Translations under genes and position numbers: made by a program
NCBI RefSeq assembly: GCF_019740315.1
Contig: NZ_JAHXZR010000001.1
Location: forward strand, 806,001 to 870,000
Direction: 5' to 3'
DNA length: 64,000 nt
Origin: Oceanobacter mangrovi
GTDB lineage: Bacteria > Pseudomonadota > Gammaproteobacteria > Pseudomonadales > Oceanobacteraceae
Notes under the pieces: model-generated
The model's input: only the letters and a program-made list of their open reading frames with translations
Told to the model about the DNA's origin: nothing
The model's database searches: none
In this document: in pieces, positions 63,445-64,000 of the stretch
Layout: the number at the start of each line of letters is the position of its first letter
How positions within the stretch are numbered: the first letter of the stretch is position 1

Positions 63445-64000
63445 ATGACCTCCCAAGGCTCTTCCCCTGATAATTCGTCGATGCCGCCAGACTTTGGCAA
63501 CGCTGCCGGACTACTGAAACATTTTGGCCGTAGCGCCAGCGCCGAAAACCGCGTATCCATCCTGTTGGGGCTGTTGCAGGTCAGTATGACCATCAGTCTG
63601 GCCTGGCTGGTGGCGCGTTTACTGGATCAGGCGATTTATCAAGCTGATGCCAGTTTGCCTGTGCTGGCAGACTGGCTGCTGCTGGGCACTATATTAGTGA
63701 CCCGGGCGGCAGCGGCGTATGGTCAAAGCCGGGTTGGTAACCGCGCCAGTGTGAAGATTCGTGCAGCCCTGCGCAGTTTTACCCTGCAGCGCTGTTTTGA
63801 TCTCAACATCCGGCTGTTCCCGCATTTTAATGCCGCTGAAGTCAGTAACCTGCTGACCACTGAAATCGATAAACAACGGGGCTATTTTGCCGATTTTGTG
63901 GCGCAGAAAAATCTCGCGGTATTGATGCCGCTGGCGATTATTGTGTCGTCGGCCTTTGTCAGCTGGATGGTGCCACTGATTTTCCTGTTTACCGCGCCAC
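63445..64000 (+). CDS. cydD: ABC transporter membrane/ATPase protein, CydD-like, 3' end outside window
   Basis: The frame runs from the ATG at 63445 to the window end without a stop (185 residues visible). Two to three helices appear (ILLGLLQVSMTISLAWLVARLL, LADWLLLGTILVTRAAAA, NLAVLMPLAIIVSSAFVSW). Stretches such as QSRVGNRASVKIRAALR and FNAAEVSNLLTTEIDK resemble the type IV exporter fold of CydD, the thiol exporter needed for cytochrome bd assembly. The ATPase half is not visible, so CydD is a probable call and other ABC exporters remain possible. The start is 34 bases after the MITE-like element. Confidence 0.72.
   Translation, partial: MTSQGSSPDNSSMPPDFGNAAGLLKHFGRSASAENRVSILLGLLQVSMTISLAWLVARLLDQAIYQADASLPVLADWLLLGTILVTRAAAAYGQSRVGNRASVKIRAALRSFTLQRCFDLNIRLFPHFNAAEVSNLLTTEIDKQRGYFADFVAQKNLAVLMPLAIIVSSAFVSWMVPLIFLFTAP

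Overview
The window reads as a chromosomal segment of a heterotrophic, probably marine gammaproteobacterium of the Oceanospirillales/Pseudomonadales type. The evidence is gene content: an MvaT-like nucleoid protein, a TOL-like pairing of a sigma54 XylR/DmpR-type and an AraC XylS/BenR-type regulator, TRAP and SSS transporters, and a Pseudomonas-like nicotinate pathway. No species can be named from sequence alone. No tRNA, rRNA, CRISPR array, phage or defence locus was seen.

Layout. 1-2882: end of a polyamine ABC transporter (potI), a class I glutamine amidotransferase and a gamma-glutamylputrescine oxidase-like flavoprotein. 2905-5903: HPP membrane protein, TetR regulator, small exported protein, LLM flavoprotein. 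6216-13022: meta-cleavage genes (GlcG-like protein, 2-hydroxymuconic semialdehyde dehydrogenase, LysR, monooxygenase-like membrane protein, catechol 2,3-dioxygenase) and a divergent DmpR/XylR-type activator; the dioxygenase has a textbook sigma54 -24/-12 promoter. 13538-26713: benzoate module: benABC, benD, two small unknowns, a RidA protein, benE, a five-gene branched-chain-type ABC importer, and a BenR/XylS regulator. Tandem XylS/BenR-type sites (TGCA-N6-GGNTA, 21-bp period) precede benA, ridA-benE and the ABC operon. 26960-33636: PuuC-type aldehyde dehydrogenase, LysR, and a TRAP transporter with a UspA partner. 33936-38792: two cyclic-di-GMP proteins around a nucleoside deoxyribosyltransferase. 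39333-41504: katG. 41573-45718: Rieske oxygenase, its reductase, an orphan TRAP binding protein and a MarR regulator. 45861-47767: a CobW/DUF1826 pair with a Zur-like box. 48157-61808: nicotinate catabolism (TetR, SSS transporter with small partner, XdhC, nicB, nicA, MarR, nicX, nicC, nicD, nicE, nicF). 61959-64000: MvaT-like protein, a long AT-rich gap ending in a MITE-like element, and the start of a CydD-like ABC exporter.

How it works together. Benzoate would be imported by BenE and/or the ABC system, dihydroxylated by BenABC, re-aromatised by BenD to catechol, cleaved by catechol 2,3-dioxygenase and oxidised by the semialdehyde dehydrogenase; the later meta-pathway enzymes are not in the window. 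Nicotinate has a complete set to fumarate: NicAB (with XdhC for cofactor loading), NicC, NicX, NicD, NicF, NicE. One palindrome (ATGATGTATACATCAT and close variants) precedes nicC, nicX and the SSS transporter, while nicA has a different palindrome, suggesting two regulators as in Pseudomonas putida. Several intergenic gaps are filled with tandem arrays of palindromic repeats, and the gap before the CydD-like gene holds a 147-bp element with terminal inverted repeats and 13-bp direct repeats.
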